64,000 nucleotides of DNA. Origin: Antedon bifida (Eukaryota; Echinodermata; Crinoidea; Comatulida; Antedonidae). This document shows, in pieces, positions 33,380-46,500 of the stretch. The position numbers and the translations under genes were made by a program. The DNA is taken from positions 20,727,001-20,791,000 of the forward strand of contig OY727099.1 in the NCBI GenBank assembly GCA_963402885.1, written 5' to 3'. Under the pieces are notes generated by a model. That model saw nothing but the letters and a program-made list of their open reading frames with translations. It made no database searches and was not told the DNA's origin. Position 1 is the stretch's first letter. The number at the start of each line of letters is the position of its first letter.

Positions 33380-34318
33380 TTATTTATTTATTTATTCATT
33401 CAGGTATATAAAAAACATTGCAAAAAGCAGAACAAGTCTGAAATTATTGTAGTACAAATTATAAATCGCTCCTTAAAAAAGATAATATTTATACAGTAAA
33501 CATCAAAAAGTTATTTAAAACATAAAAAACAGTGCATCTTATTGGAGAGTTAAGCAGCTCAACAATAAGGTACAGTAGACCGTTTATATCTGTCGGTTTT
33601 ACATTTAGGCACTTCTAGATTACCACCATTGGATCTAAGATTTAATTTTCGCTTGCGGCAAAGAGGGAGCATATCCCTGTGCAAAGACGATTTTATGAGA
33701 CCCTGACCAAAGTAAAGAACCAGACTTTCCCTCCTTGCCGCAAGCGAAAGGAGTTCCTCTAAAGCTAAATCGTAAGATATATATTTTTTTCCCAGGATAG
33801 TTCTTAGGGCTCTCTTTTGAACAGCTTCAAATTGTTATGCTAATTTTTAGTAATTGCGCCATGCCACACAGGGCATGCATACTCGAGAATTTGTCTAATA
33901 TATAACAACAGAACACCTTGATCAGGTCATCCATAGACGCGCCAGACCTCCTAGTCATAAATAAAGCAAACATCTTTCGAGATGCCTTAGAAACTATATC
34001 TGTGACATGCATGTCCCATTTCATTTTATCCTGAATAGTAACCCATAACAATTTGAGGTTGCCAACACATTCAAGAATTGTATCGTTAAGGGTGAATGGC
34101 TAGAAATCACTGGCATTACGCAAAAAATTAAGTGTCATAACATGGCATTTAGACGGTTTAGGCAAACATATTATTAGCTTTACACCAGTCATCCAAATTA
34201 TCTAGGGAGACCTGTAAATAGGGATTATCGGTTTTTTTACAACTTCACCTAGATTGAGATCATCCACATACTTCCATCTTCTGCAGCTTCCCAGACTGGC
34301 ATCATTAATTAGGCCAAA
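33380..34318 (-). mobile_element. CR1-like LINE fragment with AACAT target duplication
   Basis: On the minus strand the reverse-transcriptase end is readable in pieces: YVDDLNLGEVVKK, LDDWCKANNM, WVTIQDKMKWDMHVTDIVSK, then RRSGASMDDL. The order and wording are those of CR1/L2-group RTs. The 3' end is an (ATAAATA)n-type tail, typical of CR1. AACAT lies on both sides (33375-33379, 34319-34323), and sister repeat units carry the uninterrupted site CTTTTAACATGTTGGCT. Several frame breaks and a truncated 5' end mark it as dead. Confidence 0.82.
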
Positions 34319-34323
34319 ACATG

Positions 34324-35016
34324 TTGGCTCAGTATCAAACGAATACCCTTTAATCACTTTTTTGTGTATAGAAATCTGAAATTGTCCACAATCTTCTAAT
34401 GTAATAGTACACAATGTACTTTATTATCTCAATATCGTCAAACACATAGGGCCTACGATATAGGCCTAATGTAATAACTCAAATGCAGCAAATTTAACCC
34501 TGCGTTTATTTTATGATACAAAGAATGTCCAACAGTAACACACGAAATATTTTGATCAAAAAGGAGTGGGGTTCTCTGATTATATAAAAAAGGTTGAATG
34601 ATTAAATGGAAGTAGAAAGCATTTTAAAAGAAAATAGTTGGTGCCCCATCTGTGACTAATACGCGATGATTCCACTCTTATCAAGCATGAAATACACCAA
34701 TAGCAAGGTGTTTATAAGTGACACATTTTGGTCCTTAAGATTCAAACTTTCTGAACAAAAGTAAGAATGAAAGAAGTAGGTTCTTATGTTTTTGTAGAAA
34801 AATAAAAAGTCGAAGATTCCAAGGTTTTGTTTATAAAGATTCCTAGTTTTTCCTAAACTATAATTCTAACGAAGCTTTAATATCACTGGTCAATTATATA
34901 CGTTATACCTTGTTTTATCAAAGTTTTACTACTAGAATTATTTAAATTAGAGGAGCTTGCTAGAAAACGGGCGGGAGAAAAGTGATATTAATGAAAGCAT
35001 AAGTCGACTACAGACG
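34324..35016. repeat. Remainder of unit B after the LINE insertion
   Basis: It continues with TATAGAAATCTGAAATTGTC, GTTGGTGCCCCATCTGTGAC and GGAGCTTGCTAGAAAACGGG, all of which recur in unit C (37195-38080). Confidence 0.75.
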
Positions 35017-38000
35017 TATTCGTATACTGTATCATGTAAATCATGCATATCAAACTTCTCACGCAAGGTACCTTAAATAATAGGCCTGCCAATCCTGTGG
35101 TGCTGTAATACAATTGATTTGAACTTGCTTGCTTACTTTGCAATATGAACAACAATAGCAAGAATGAAATCAAATACCAGGCTTACTGCTATGTGTCCAT
35201 AGTTATAGCAATTCACAATATTGAGCCACTATCATTCAAAAACAGACAAGATTGTTCTAATCAGAGCATTAAAACAGAATAAAAGAAACAGATCGTATTT
35301 ACTAAAATTGTGATAAATCATCATTATTAATCATTAGGCACGTTTCCTATATTTTTAAAAAGCAGACCAGCATTAAAAGATCAACGGCGGAAAGATAAAT
35401 AACATTCAAAAGTTTTATTTATAGTTAATTCTATAGAACTAGTTTTAAACGTTGAAAATATGAACATTTATAAAAAAAATTAAATCGCGAAATTATTATT
35501 TGAATCTGTAACAGGCAATTAGTATTATATGCATTTTTAATGTTTATACAAATTTTATTCTAAATGGAATACAAACAAACAATCAGTGGAATAGTAGACC
35601 TACTAGATAGTGATTAAGTTCGCTTTTGAGGATCCTGTCTCTGCCTGTTTTTGTTTGATGTTTCTCGAACTATTCTTTATCAGTCTTGTTCAGTGGTTAA
35701 TATCATTTCATTTACGTCTATTCGTCACATCTTTTATTTATGTTATTTCTTCGATGTTCCTACCGTGTGAAAACGACCAGTTTATTTTGTAGCATATGTG
35801 TACAATTGTTTCGTACTCTACTAATGATAACATTGCTATTGCTATCGAATAGGACGTGGACATACAAATTCAACAAAAGTGTATAGAAGAAATATATTAT
35901 TATAGGCCTAAATATTGTATACACTTATACACCTGTAGCCCACTTTGAATCACTCATGCGCCCTGTTAACATATGCTCAGACTTCGTGTACGCCAGGACG
36001 CGTTTAGTGTGATTACGAATATTACAACCGAGCAATGATTATTAATAATTAATAATTAGCTTGTAGTGCATGTCATATTAGGTATTTAGATTATGTAAGA
36101 GCTGAAACAATATATATATATATATATCTGTCGAATTATTAAAGCAATGTTTTCTCTAATAAAATTAATATTCACAAATATAGGCCTAACGTTAATAACG
36201 TGTTAGGCTGCGGTCGACAAACAAATGACGTGGTGTATGGTCGTGTGCAAATTTGTCAGTATGCCAATTCAGGCATGCAGCCTTTTTGAGAGAAAGAATA
36301 TATTGCGTAACTGAACATTTTTAGTATTGGCATGACCTAGGTTGGCTATACCCATTACTCCAAATCATCTACAGAAAAGTCTGAGTTTGAGTCTCACTTA
36401 GGGTGCGATTTTTTGTTTCCACTTATACTTAACTCATTTAAAGAAGTATTGTCCCCCAAAAACATGAAAAATGAAGATTAATTAAATCATACTTTGAATA
36501 TGTTATTTTGTAGTTTGTAATAAAGTTAATCACTTCCGTAGAAGAAACACACAAAATATAATGTTTTAACTTTTAAAATGACAAAATAAATGGTTAAAGT
36601 CAACCAAAAATCCATTGACTGGCAGCTTAATTGACCATTTTTTGCTTTAAATTTTTTTTTTCCCGGAAAATACATTTTTTTTCGATCCAATTTTTGGTCA
36701 AAGTGAATAACTATTATGTTACATTAAAATAGCATATTCAACAAAAATTTTGTTAAGAATTATTTTTGAGGGGGACAATACATCTTTAAATCATCATCAT
36801 TTATTAGTGAACAGAGTTTTTCTCTTTTCGTTTTACCTTAATATGTATGATACAATACATTCTAAATTAAATCAATGAAATACAAGAAAACAACAACAAC
36901 GATTTTAACAGACCTGGATATTAGGATATAATAATGGTTGCCGAATACAAAGATGTCAAACAGTTAACACGTTATTCTGACCGATATGTCCATAAATGGT
37001 TTGTTAAACGGAAGCAAGACGGAAGTATAATAATTAATAAAATGACCCAATAAGAAGTATAAAATTGCTGCTGACGAATAAACTACAATACAGTAGACCA
37101 CTAATCAGACGACAGAACACTTTCTCTGACACTGAATTGAACAAGGGCCAATACAGTACTCTTTTAACATGTTGGCTAATTCCTATCAAACAAACACACT
37201 TTAATCACTTTGTTGTGTATAGAAATCTGAAATTGTCTACAATGTTCTAATGTAACAATAAATAAATGCACGTTATTACCTCAATATCGTCAAATACATA
37301 GACCCGATGTAGCCTAATGTTAAAACAATCAATGCAACAAATTTAACCCCTGCGTGTACTTTATAATACAAAGAACGTCCAACAATAACACACGAATTAT
37401 TTTTAAAAGCAACGTTAACAACAGATTTGGTAAGAGCCTATAGTTTCCTTTTACAGACACATACCATAATATTCCATGGAGTGTAAACAAACTTTATCAT
37501 AACCGAAGAGTGGGGTTTCTCTTCCCTGATTATATAAAAAAGGTTGAATGATAAAATGGAGGTAGAAAGCATTTTAAAAGAAAATAGTTGGTGCCCCATC
37601 TGTGACCTACAGTAAGACTTAAGACTAATACGCGATGATTCTACTCTCATGAAACATAAAATACACCAATAGCAAGGTGTTTACAAAGTGCCACATTATG
37701 ATCCTTAAGATTCAAACTTTCTGAACAAAGAGTAAGAATGAAAGGAGTAGGTTCTTCGTTTTTGTAGTAATATCTACGAAACTAAAAAGTCGAAGATTCC
37801 AACGTTTTGTTTATAAAGATTCCAATCCTACGAAAATTTCATTTGAGAGACAAAATTGAGACTTTCTTGTTCAGCTACTATAAAAAGGAAAATCGTTGTG
37901 TTATGTGTGTGGGCGCCTTTTATAGTTTTTTCCCAAACTATAATTCTAACGAAGCTTTAATATTTCATTTCACTGATCAATATATACGTTAGATCTTGGT

Positions 38001-38119
38001 TTATCTAAGTTTTACTAATAGACCTAGAGACTACTACTACTAGAATTAGAATTAGAGGAGCTTGCTAGAAAACGGGCGGTTAAAAAATGATATTAATGAA
38101 AGCAAAGGTCGACTACTGA
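35017..38119. repeat. Repeat unit C, about 3.1 kb
   Basis: It is aligned with unit B throughout and with unit D for its first half. It carries an extra MITE (36437-36790). Sequence agreement with A/B is clearly lower than A with B, so C is an older copy. No convincing gene lies in it. Confidence 0.8.
36437..36790. mobile_element. MITE, best copy of the TTTAAAGA..GTATTGTCC family
   Basis: Terminal inverted repeats are TTTAAAGAAGTATTGTCCCC and, from the other end, TTTAAAGATGTATTGTCCCC. The body is noncoding, 354 bp, and interrupts unit C where unit D has none. Relatives are at 6660, 18257, 42095 and 53640. Confidence 0.82.
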
Positions 38120-39550
38120 CGTATTCGTATACTGTATCATGCAAATCAAGCATATCGAACTTCTCACGCAAAGTACCATATATAATAGCCCTGCCAATCA
38201 TGTGGTGCTGTAATACAATTGATATAGAACTTGCTTGCTTACTTTGCAATATGAACAACAATAGCAGGAATAAAACGTCTGAGGTACAAATCAAATACCA
38301 GGCTACTGATATAATAGTCCATGGCTATAGTAATTCACAATATTGAACGACTCTCTCATTCAGATACAGACTTTTTCTAATCAGAGCATTAAGACAGAAT
38401 AAAAGTAACAGATCTTATTTACTAAAATTGTGATAAATCATCATTATTAATCATTAGGCACGTTTCCTATATTTTAAAAAGCAGACCAGCATTAAAAGAT
38501 AACGGAAAGATAAGTCAAATTCAAAAGCTTTATTAGTTAATTATAGAACTAGTGGTTTTATACGTTGAAAATATAAACATTTATAAAGAAAAATAAAAAT
38601 CGTGAACTATTATTTGAATCCTATGTATTTAAAAAAAAAACAGACTAACATTAGCAGATTGTTTATTTGATTAATTAAAATGTATTCAACAATCATTTTC
38701 AACATTAATTAATAATTGACCTACTGGTTATGAACGTTAACACTATAATAATTAATTTGTAAGAAATTACTATTATTCGAATCTAGAAGAACATGCAACG
38801 AACAATTCTTTATCAGTCTGGATCAGTGGTTAATATCATTCCATTTACGTCTATTCGTCACATCTTTTATTTATGTTATCTTTTCGAAGTTCCTATCGTG
38901 TGAATGTATGAAAACGACCAGTTTATTTTGTAGCATATGTGTACAATTGTTTCGTACTAATGATAACATTGTTATTGCTATCGAATAGGACGTGGACATA
39001 CACATTCAACAAATGTGTATAGAAGAAATATATATAGGCCTAAATATTGTATTATATTATTTATTATACACTTATACACCTGTAGCCCACTTTGAATCAC
39101 TCATGCGCCCTGTTATGTGCTCGGACTTCGTGTAGGCCAGGACGCGTTTAGTATGACTTCGAATATTACAACCGAACAATGATAATCATAATTAGCTTGT
39201 AGTGCATGTGTCATTATAGGTATTCAGGAAACAATATTTGTCTGTCGTATTTATTAAAACAATGTTTTCGCTAATAAAATTAATATTCACCAATAAGCCT
39301 AACGTTAATGACGTGTTATGCTGCGGTCGACAAAATAAATACGTAGTACTGTATATATGGTCGTGTGCAAATTTGCCTGTATGCCAATTCATGCATGCAG
39401 CCTTATTGAGAGAATGAATATATTAACTGAACATTTATAATATTGACCTAGGTTGGCTATACCCATTACTCCAAATCATCCACAAAGAGTCTGAGTTTGA
39501 GTCTCACGCAGGGCGCGAGTTTTTGCTTCCACTTACTTTATTTACTTTAC
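38120..39550. repeat. Repeat unit D, first half only
   Basis: It follows unit C from GTATTCGTATACTGTATCAT to TTGACCTAGGTTGGCTATAC and the following leader, then stops at a palindrome. It holds an internal extra segment near 38620-38800. Confidence 0.78.
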
Positions 39551-39551
39551 T

Positions 39552-39594
39552 CATGGAGGAAAAAATATTTTAATAAATTATTTTTTCCTCCATG
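39552..39594. repeat. Perfect 16-bp hairpin at the end of unit D
   Basis: CATGGAGGAAAAAATA (39552-39567) pairs with 39579-39594 around an 11-base loop. It marks the boundary between the repeat array and the unrelated sequence downstream. Confidence 0.85.
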
Positions 39595-42500
39595 GTTAAT
39601 GCATAAATATAAGCTGTAGCTGTTATCCTTCAAGCAAATTGTTAAAGCTAGAAACAAATTGGAATTGTTGAAACTATATTTGCCAAGTATAATGAATATT
39701 GCATTTACAAAATAGACAAATAAGTAACAAAAATAAAAATATTAAAGCATATACATTTAAACATATCATTAATATATTAAACATCACATAATGAAGTCTA
39801 TATATTCGGACATACTGGCTTTTCTTTTCTTAAGTTTTATCTAAAATAAATTACAAAATACACAATTCTATGAATTTCGTCTTTAGAAACATTATGTTAA
39901 AAAAACTGGATCATATGTAAAACAGATGCTACATCTTTTATCCTGTAAAATTAATTTAAAAAAAACATTGTTTTGTGTTTGTCTCTGCACTTAAATACCC
40001 GATGAAAATTATACAGGAGCGTTGTATTAACACACTTATCCAGTGTCGATAAAGAGATTGCACTACACAAGGAAGAGCGAACTTACATTAAATGTCACTC
40101 TTGCCTGCTAAACAAAAACTGCGATCAAGTTTATCCATAATGTGTTTGATGATTAGCTATTATGTATACTTGTAACAAGTCTGTATTTAATTTTTTTGTT
40201 CTTTAAAAAAAATTTTAGTCGACCAGTCGGCGTTCCAATTTTTGTCTGAAAAATGATTATATATATATATTATAATGAAACACCATATGTGCCAACAAAT
40301 TTATCTTTTACTAATATTAAGTCGAAACACAGTCTAGTAGAACCTAGCCCAGCCACAATTGCCACATCATGACACCAACAACACAACGCGTCAGTAATCA
40401 TCAGCCTGTCCATAGTGCGCAAGAGTTTTTTCCGCACAAAGGTTCTGTAATGAAGATGATCTTGGTTAAAATTGATAGAAAATCGCTGTTGTTTTGCAAT
40501 GTTATAATAGGCATCGTATTCTTATAACTTACTACTACTTGATTCTAACAACTATTTATTTGTATATTTATGTGCATTCATTTGAATTTGAATAATATTT
40601 CTCGTTACTTTTTGATGCGAAAAAAAACACAATAAGAACTCAGAGATATTTGGATATAAATGTGCAAAGGAATTTGCCTAGTGGAATGCAATCTTGATAT
40701 TCATGAACTGTGGATGAATCTTTGATTTCTTACATGTGATACATTGTTTATAACGTTTATGTACGTAGTGAAGTATTGAGAGATGATCAGGATCATGTCT
40801 TAAAAAGCTAAAGATGATTTGGAGTGCACCCGACCATCAAAACATACAGTATTTACGGAAAAACAACATCGCTGCTTGTGTCGGAATACAGTCATTATTA
40901 TCACAACGCTGATTGGGTTGCGCTTATAATTCGACATGTTCTGTTGCTACTTCGTCGTGTGATCAAGATTTTGTTTCAGGGTATGTATTAACATTATTGA
41001 CCAATTTATATAATTAATATTAATTATACCGACTTTCTACAAGTCAGCTGATATTAAATCAATGCATGGAGCGGTGGCGTTGTGCTGGCTTGGTCATTGC
41101 CTGACAACTGACAGACCTAATTTAAATAGAATCTGTACGGGACTTTCGAGACGGGACAGTTACGTATCAGCAAGCTATAATTATCTAATGTGATTACAGA
41201 CTTTGTAAGTAATTAGCACTTCTTTGCTATGTACAATAATTGAATTGAGTACTGTAGTTATAATCGTTGCTATTATAATAATAATAATAAGGATGTAATA
41301 CACAATGATAGCATTATCGTGTATACTATTACCTGTTAGTTCGCCGTGATTAAACGTCTTTCTGTTACTGTACCGTTATAGTATACGTTGTATTTACTTT
41401 TCAAAGCCTATTGTCACGGTATAGAAAACGTTCAGCTGACATGTATTATAATAAGCGTATTGTGTATACTATTACGCTACGCCTGGAGCTAGTTCGACGT
41501 GATTAGACGTGTTTACGACACTTTACTGTTATAGTATACGTTGTATTTACCTCTCAAAGCTTATCGTCATCATCTTCATCATCATCATCATCATATTTCT
41601 GTATCTGTACATACGTTTGGTTTAATTTGCTTTATCTTAAACCACGACATGATTCGTATACAATTAACAATTTAACAACATTTTGTGCAATCATTTCAAT
41701 TTGTTTTATTATTATTATTATTCAATTATAGCTAATAATAAAGTATATACAAACAAATATTATTAAACATGAACAAACCACGACATGATTCGTATACATT
41801 TAACAGTTTAATATAATCGTGTGCAATCATTTCAATTTGTTTTTATTATAATTATTCAATCACAACTAATAATAAAGTATATACAAACAAACATTATTAA
41901 ACATGATGAACAAAATATGCCCATTAACACGGCATAAATGTAATGTAAACTTATTATTAGCTACTATACTGTACTACTACTAACTACTACTACTACTACT
42001 ATACTGTACTACTACTAACTACTACTACTATACTGTAGGCCCTACTAAAAGTGTGTTGTGCTACTTCATTTCGCGATAACTTATAAATCTATTCAAGATG
42101 TAATGTGCCCCCAAAAATGAAGATAAATAAAATCAGACTTTGACTTTAAATAGGCCATTTTGCAGTTTCATGTATAATAATAATTATAAATAATTGTGAT
42201 ATTAAAATGTCATATTCAACAACAAAAATAGAAAACAAAGTGTAGGTGATAATATCCTTAATAAGTACATAGGTCTAATTAAGCAATCTTAACAACTCAA
42301 AACTACGTATTGAATTTATTTTATTTTGATTTTATACTAACGTTTCTATAATGTGGATATTCGTTCAACAAACTACAATATATACATATTTTCCTTTAAC
42401 TACACATTGCTGTATTTTATACGATAACTTACATCCTTACTAATAGCTTATTCTTATTAACACGCAAGTTGTAAGATATTATTAATCTGAGATCTGTTTG

Positions 42501-43340
42501 TGAACAAAAGCATGAACAATTAATGAAAACTTAACTTAAATGTAGTAAAGTACTGTAATATATAGGTTGCTAATAAAATAATATTTCATAGAAATACTCT
42601 ATATAATGATTACTATTCAGCATAAAACACTAATATAACTATACTCAAATTTATACATTTTCGATATAATTATACACATATTCATTCTTATTGAATACAA
42701 GAAAAAAATAACAGCATTATCACTTTTTATATTACAATTTAATATAATAATTATATTTAATATAATAATTATATAGTTATATAATGTTATTATTCACAAT
42801 ATAATTGAACGTTTTACACATAGCAATTAGAAAATTTAAAACGACTGTAAACTGCAACTGTAAATAATCAAATTGAGGGCGTAGAAATATTTGTTTGTTA
42901 TTCACTTGAACGCGTCCATTCAATAACCCCTGGAGGCATTTGCAAGATTTATTTTCAGTTACGGTAATAATCGGTTAACTTTTATTTTTTATTCATATTA
43001 GCAAACACAAATTACATCAAAATCAATTAGAAGTTGTTTTCAGGTTTTCTATACGCCGTATTAGGCCTAATGCACAATCGTGTCAGCATTGAAAGCAACA
43101 AAACATCGAAAGATATTTATATCTGACTCCACAACTTCACGCCATGCATTCATGTCATTTTTTAAAAATCAAAATCGGTATTACTAGGCAATAGTATCGT
43201 AATGTTTGCCAGGAAGTAAAACATAAGATTGCACATTGTCAAACAAATTTGTCATGTTAAAATCATAGCAATTATCTGGTTTTTTTTAAGCCTATTCATT
43301 TTACTTAATGTTTAGAAAGTGTGATGAAGTGATAAAAGTA
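39595..43340. other. Spacer downstream of NLR-B: simple and tandem repeats only
   Basis: No gene is found. There are two diverged copies of a block of about 100 bp containing GTTATAGTATACGTTGTATT (near 41310-41400 and 41455-41570) and a TCATCATCATCA run near 41570. A tandem pair of about 130 bp lies at 41639-41905, followed by ACTACTACT runs near 41975 and a MITE remnant at 42095-42245. Confidence 0.6.
41639..41905. repeat. Tandem duplication, about 130 bp x 2
   Basis: ACCACGACATGATTCGTATA and AATAATAAAGTATATACAAA occur in both halves in the same order, with small differences. Confidence 0.9.
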
Positions 43341-43586
43341 TTAATTTAATGGGTATTTAATGTGTGTATCATGTATACCGAGCTGGTGGGTAAGTTCCTC
43401 TAACATATTAGACCAATCTAACCTCTCCATCCTCTTCATCAATTCAATTATAAAATCACTAAACAGTAAATTCACTCCAATTTCACTGTTGTGTTTACTC
43501 AAACAATACTGGTGAAAAGTATTCAGATTGATATTTGACAAAAACTGTTGCCCAAGGCTCTGTAAATCATCTAATGACGACGTTCT
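43341..43586 (-). CDS. In-frame extension beyond the NLR-B stop: possible C-terminal domain
   Basis: Directly after the TAG at 43587-43589 the same frame stays open for 81 codons to a TAA at 43341-43343. The conceptual peptide is well-composed and helix-like (QSLGQQFLSNINLNTFHQYC, FSDFIIELMKRMERLDWSNM, LEELTHQLG). This looks like real, until recently selected coding sequence, perhaps a small helical C-terminal domain after the LRRs. The TAG may be a recent null or length variant, an assembly or sequencing error, or a read-through stop. A 56-nt intron ending GATATAG is formally possible but very short for an animal. Confidence 0.5.
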   Translation of the reverse strand, partial: RTSSLDDLQSLGQQFLSNINLNTFHQYCLSKHNSEIGVNLLFSDFIIELMKRMERLDWSNMLEELTHQLGIHDTHIKYPLN

Positions 43587-46500
43587 CTATATCTCATTAA
43601 ACAAGTCAATCGAACGAATAATCATTTCTCTCTCATCGTCACTGATATCATTATTGTTAGTAAACAATTGCAATTCTTTGGGTTTAACTCTGATCAAGGC
43701 ATTCATTACATCATCTGATAGTTGGCAATTATTCATATCAAGTGTACGCAGTTTAGGAGAGTTATTCAGTAAAACACACAGTAGAATAGCGTCAATGTCA
43801 CTGAAGTAGTTATTCCCAACAGAAAGCTCATGTAATTGTAACTCGTCTCTTGCAAACGCTCTGATAATTTCATTCATTACATCACCCTGTAGTTTACAAT
43901 TATTCATGTTGAGTATACGCAGCTTAGACGAGTTATTCAAAGTACTTCCTAGTAATGTACCATCAATGTCACTGATATCATTATTTCCAATGTCAAGCAC
44001 TTGTAATCCGCTTGCATACATTCTACTTACAACGTTACATGGTAGTTTACAATTATTCAATTTAAGTACACATAGCTTTTGTGACTTATGTAATAAAGTA
44101 CAAAATAAAGTACCATCGATGTCACTAACATTATTATTGTTAACATGAAGCTCGTGTAATTTTAGCTCATCATTTGTATATACTTTGATCATTTTATTTA
44201 TAACGTCACCTGATATTTTACAATTAACCATGTAAAGCTTAAGCAGCTTAGAAGACTTACTTAAAAACGTACCAAGTAGAGAACCATCAACGTCACTTAT
44301 ATCATTATTAGCAATGGACAACACTTGTAATTCTGACTGATCTCTTGCATACGCATCCATTAATTTATTTATTACGTCACCTGATAGTTTGCAATAATGC
44401 ATGCGGAGATCACGCAACCTAGGAGACTTATCTAAGAAAGTACCCAATAATGAGCCACTAACGTCACTTATATCATTATTCGCAATGGACAACACTTGTA
44501 ATTCTGACTGATCTCTTGCATACGCATCCATCATTGCATTCATTACGTTACCTGATAGTTTGCAATAATGCATGCGGAGATCACGCAACCTAGGAGACTT
44601 ACCTAAGAAAGTACCCAACAATGAGCCACTAACGTCACTTATATCATTATTCGCAATGGACAACACTTGTAATTCTGACTGATCTCTTGCATACGCATCC
44701 ATTAATTTATTTATTACGTTACCTGATAGTTTGCAATCATACATGCGAAGACGACTCAACCTAGGTGACTTACCTAAGAAAGTACCCAGTAATGAGCCAT
44801 CGACGTCACTTATATCATTATTCGCAATGGACAACGATTGCAATTCCGACTGATCTCTTGCATACGCATCCATCATTGCATTCATTACGTTACCTGATAG
44901 TTTGCAATCATACATGCGAAGATTACGCAACCTAGTAGACTTACCTAAGAAAGTACCCAGTAATGAGCCATCGACGTCACTAATATCATTTTTCGCAATG
45001 GACAACGATTGCAATTCAGACTGATCTCTTGCATACGCATCCATCATTGCATTCATTACGTCACCTGATAGTTTGCAATCACGCATGCGAAGATCATGCA
45101 ACCTAGGAGACTTACCTAAGAAAGTACCCAGTAATGAGCCATCAACGCCACTTATATCATTATGTGCAATGGACAACACTTCTAATTCCAATTGATCTCT
45201 TGCATACGCATCCATCATTGCATTCATTACGTCACCTGATAGTTTGCAATCATCTATGTAAAGTTCAAGCAGCTTAGGAGACTTACCTAAGAAAGTACCC
45301 AGTAATGAGCCATCGACGTCACTAATATCATTTTTCGCAATGGACAACGATTGCAATTCAGACTGATCTCTTGCATACGCATCCATCATTGCATTCATTA
45401 CGTTACCTGATAGTTTGCAATCATGCATGTGAAGATTACTCAACCGATGAGACTTACCTAAGAAAGTACCCAGTAATGAGCCATCAATGTCACTTATATC
45501 ATTATTCGCAATGGACAACACTTGTAATTCCAACTGATCTTTTGCATACGCATCCAAAATTGTAATCATTACGTCACCTGATAGTTTGCAATCATCTATG
45601 TGAAGTTCAAGCAACTTAGAAGACTTACCTAAGAATGTACCCAGTAATGATCCATCAACGTCACTTATATCATTATTCGCAATGGACAACACTTCTAATT
45701 CCGACTGATCTCTTGCATACGCATCCAAAATTGTATTCATTACGTCACCTGATAGTTTGCAATCATGCATGTGAAGATTACTCAACCGAGGAGACTTACC
45801 TAAAAAAGTACCCAGTAATGAGCCATCAACGTCACTTATATCATTATTCGCAATGGACAACAATTGTAATTCCAACTGATCTTTTGCATAAGCATCCAAA
45901 ATTGTATTCATTACGTCACCTGATAGTTTGCAATCCTGCATGTGAAGATTACTCAACCGAGGAGACTTTCCTAAGAAAGTACCCAGTAATGAACCATCGA
46001 CGTCACTTATATCATTTTTCGCAATGGCCAACGATTGCAAATCCGACTGATCTCTTGCATACGCATCCATCATTGTATTCATTACGTCACCTGATAGTTT
46101 GCAATCATATATGTAAAGTTCAAGCAGCTTAGAAGACTTACTTAAGAACGTACCAAGTAGAGTACCATCAACGTCACTTATATCATTATTCGCAATGTAT
46201 AACACTTGTAATTCTGACTGATCTCTTTCATACGCATCCATTATTTTATTTATTACATCACCTGATAGTTTGCAATCATACATGCGAAGATCACGCAACC
46301 TAGAAAACTTACCTAAGAAAGTACCCAGTAATGAGCCATCGACGTCACTTATATCATTATTCGCAATAGACAACACTTGTAATTCTAACTGATCTCTTGC
46401 ATACGCATTCATTATTTTATTCAATACATCACCTGATAGTTTGCAATCATGCATGTCAAGTGTATGCAGCTTTGGAGACTTATTTAAGAAAGTACCCAGT

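Noticed and set aside
45371-46132. Plus-strand open frames rich in HTHP/YSLRHLIVCN repeats
   Set aside because: They are antisense shadows of the 171-bp LRR array; a unit length divisible by three keeps the antisense frame open.
44163-46385. Regular repeats resembling a CRISPR or satellite array
   Set aside because: The units are coding LRR pairs in frame with a NACHT protein; there are no unique spacers between constant repeats.
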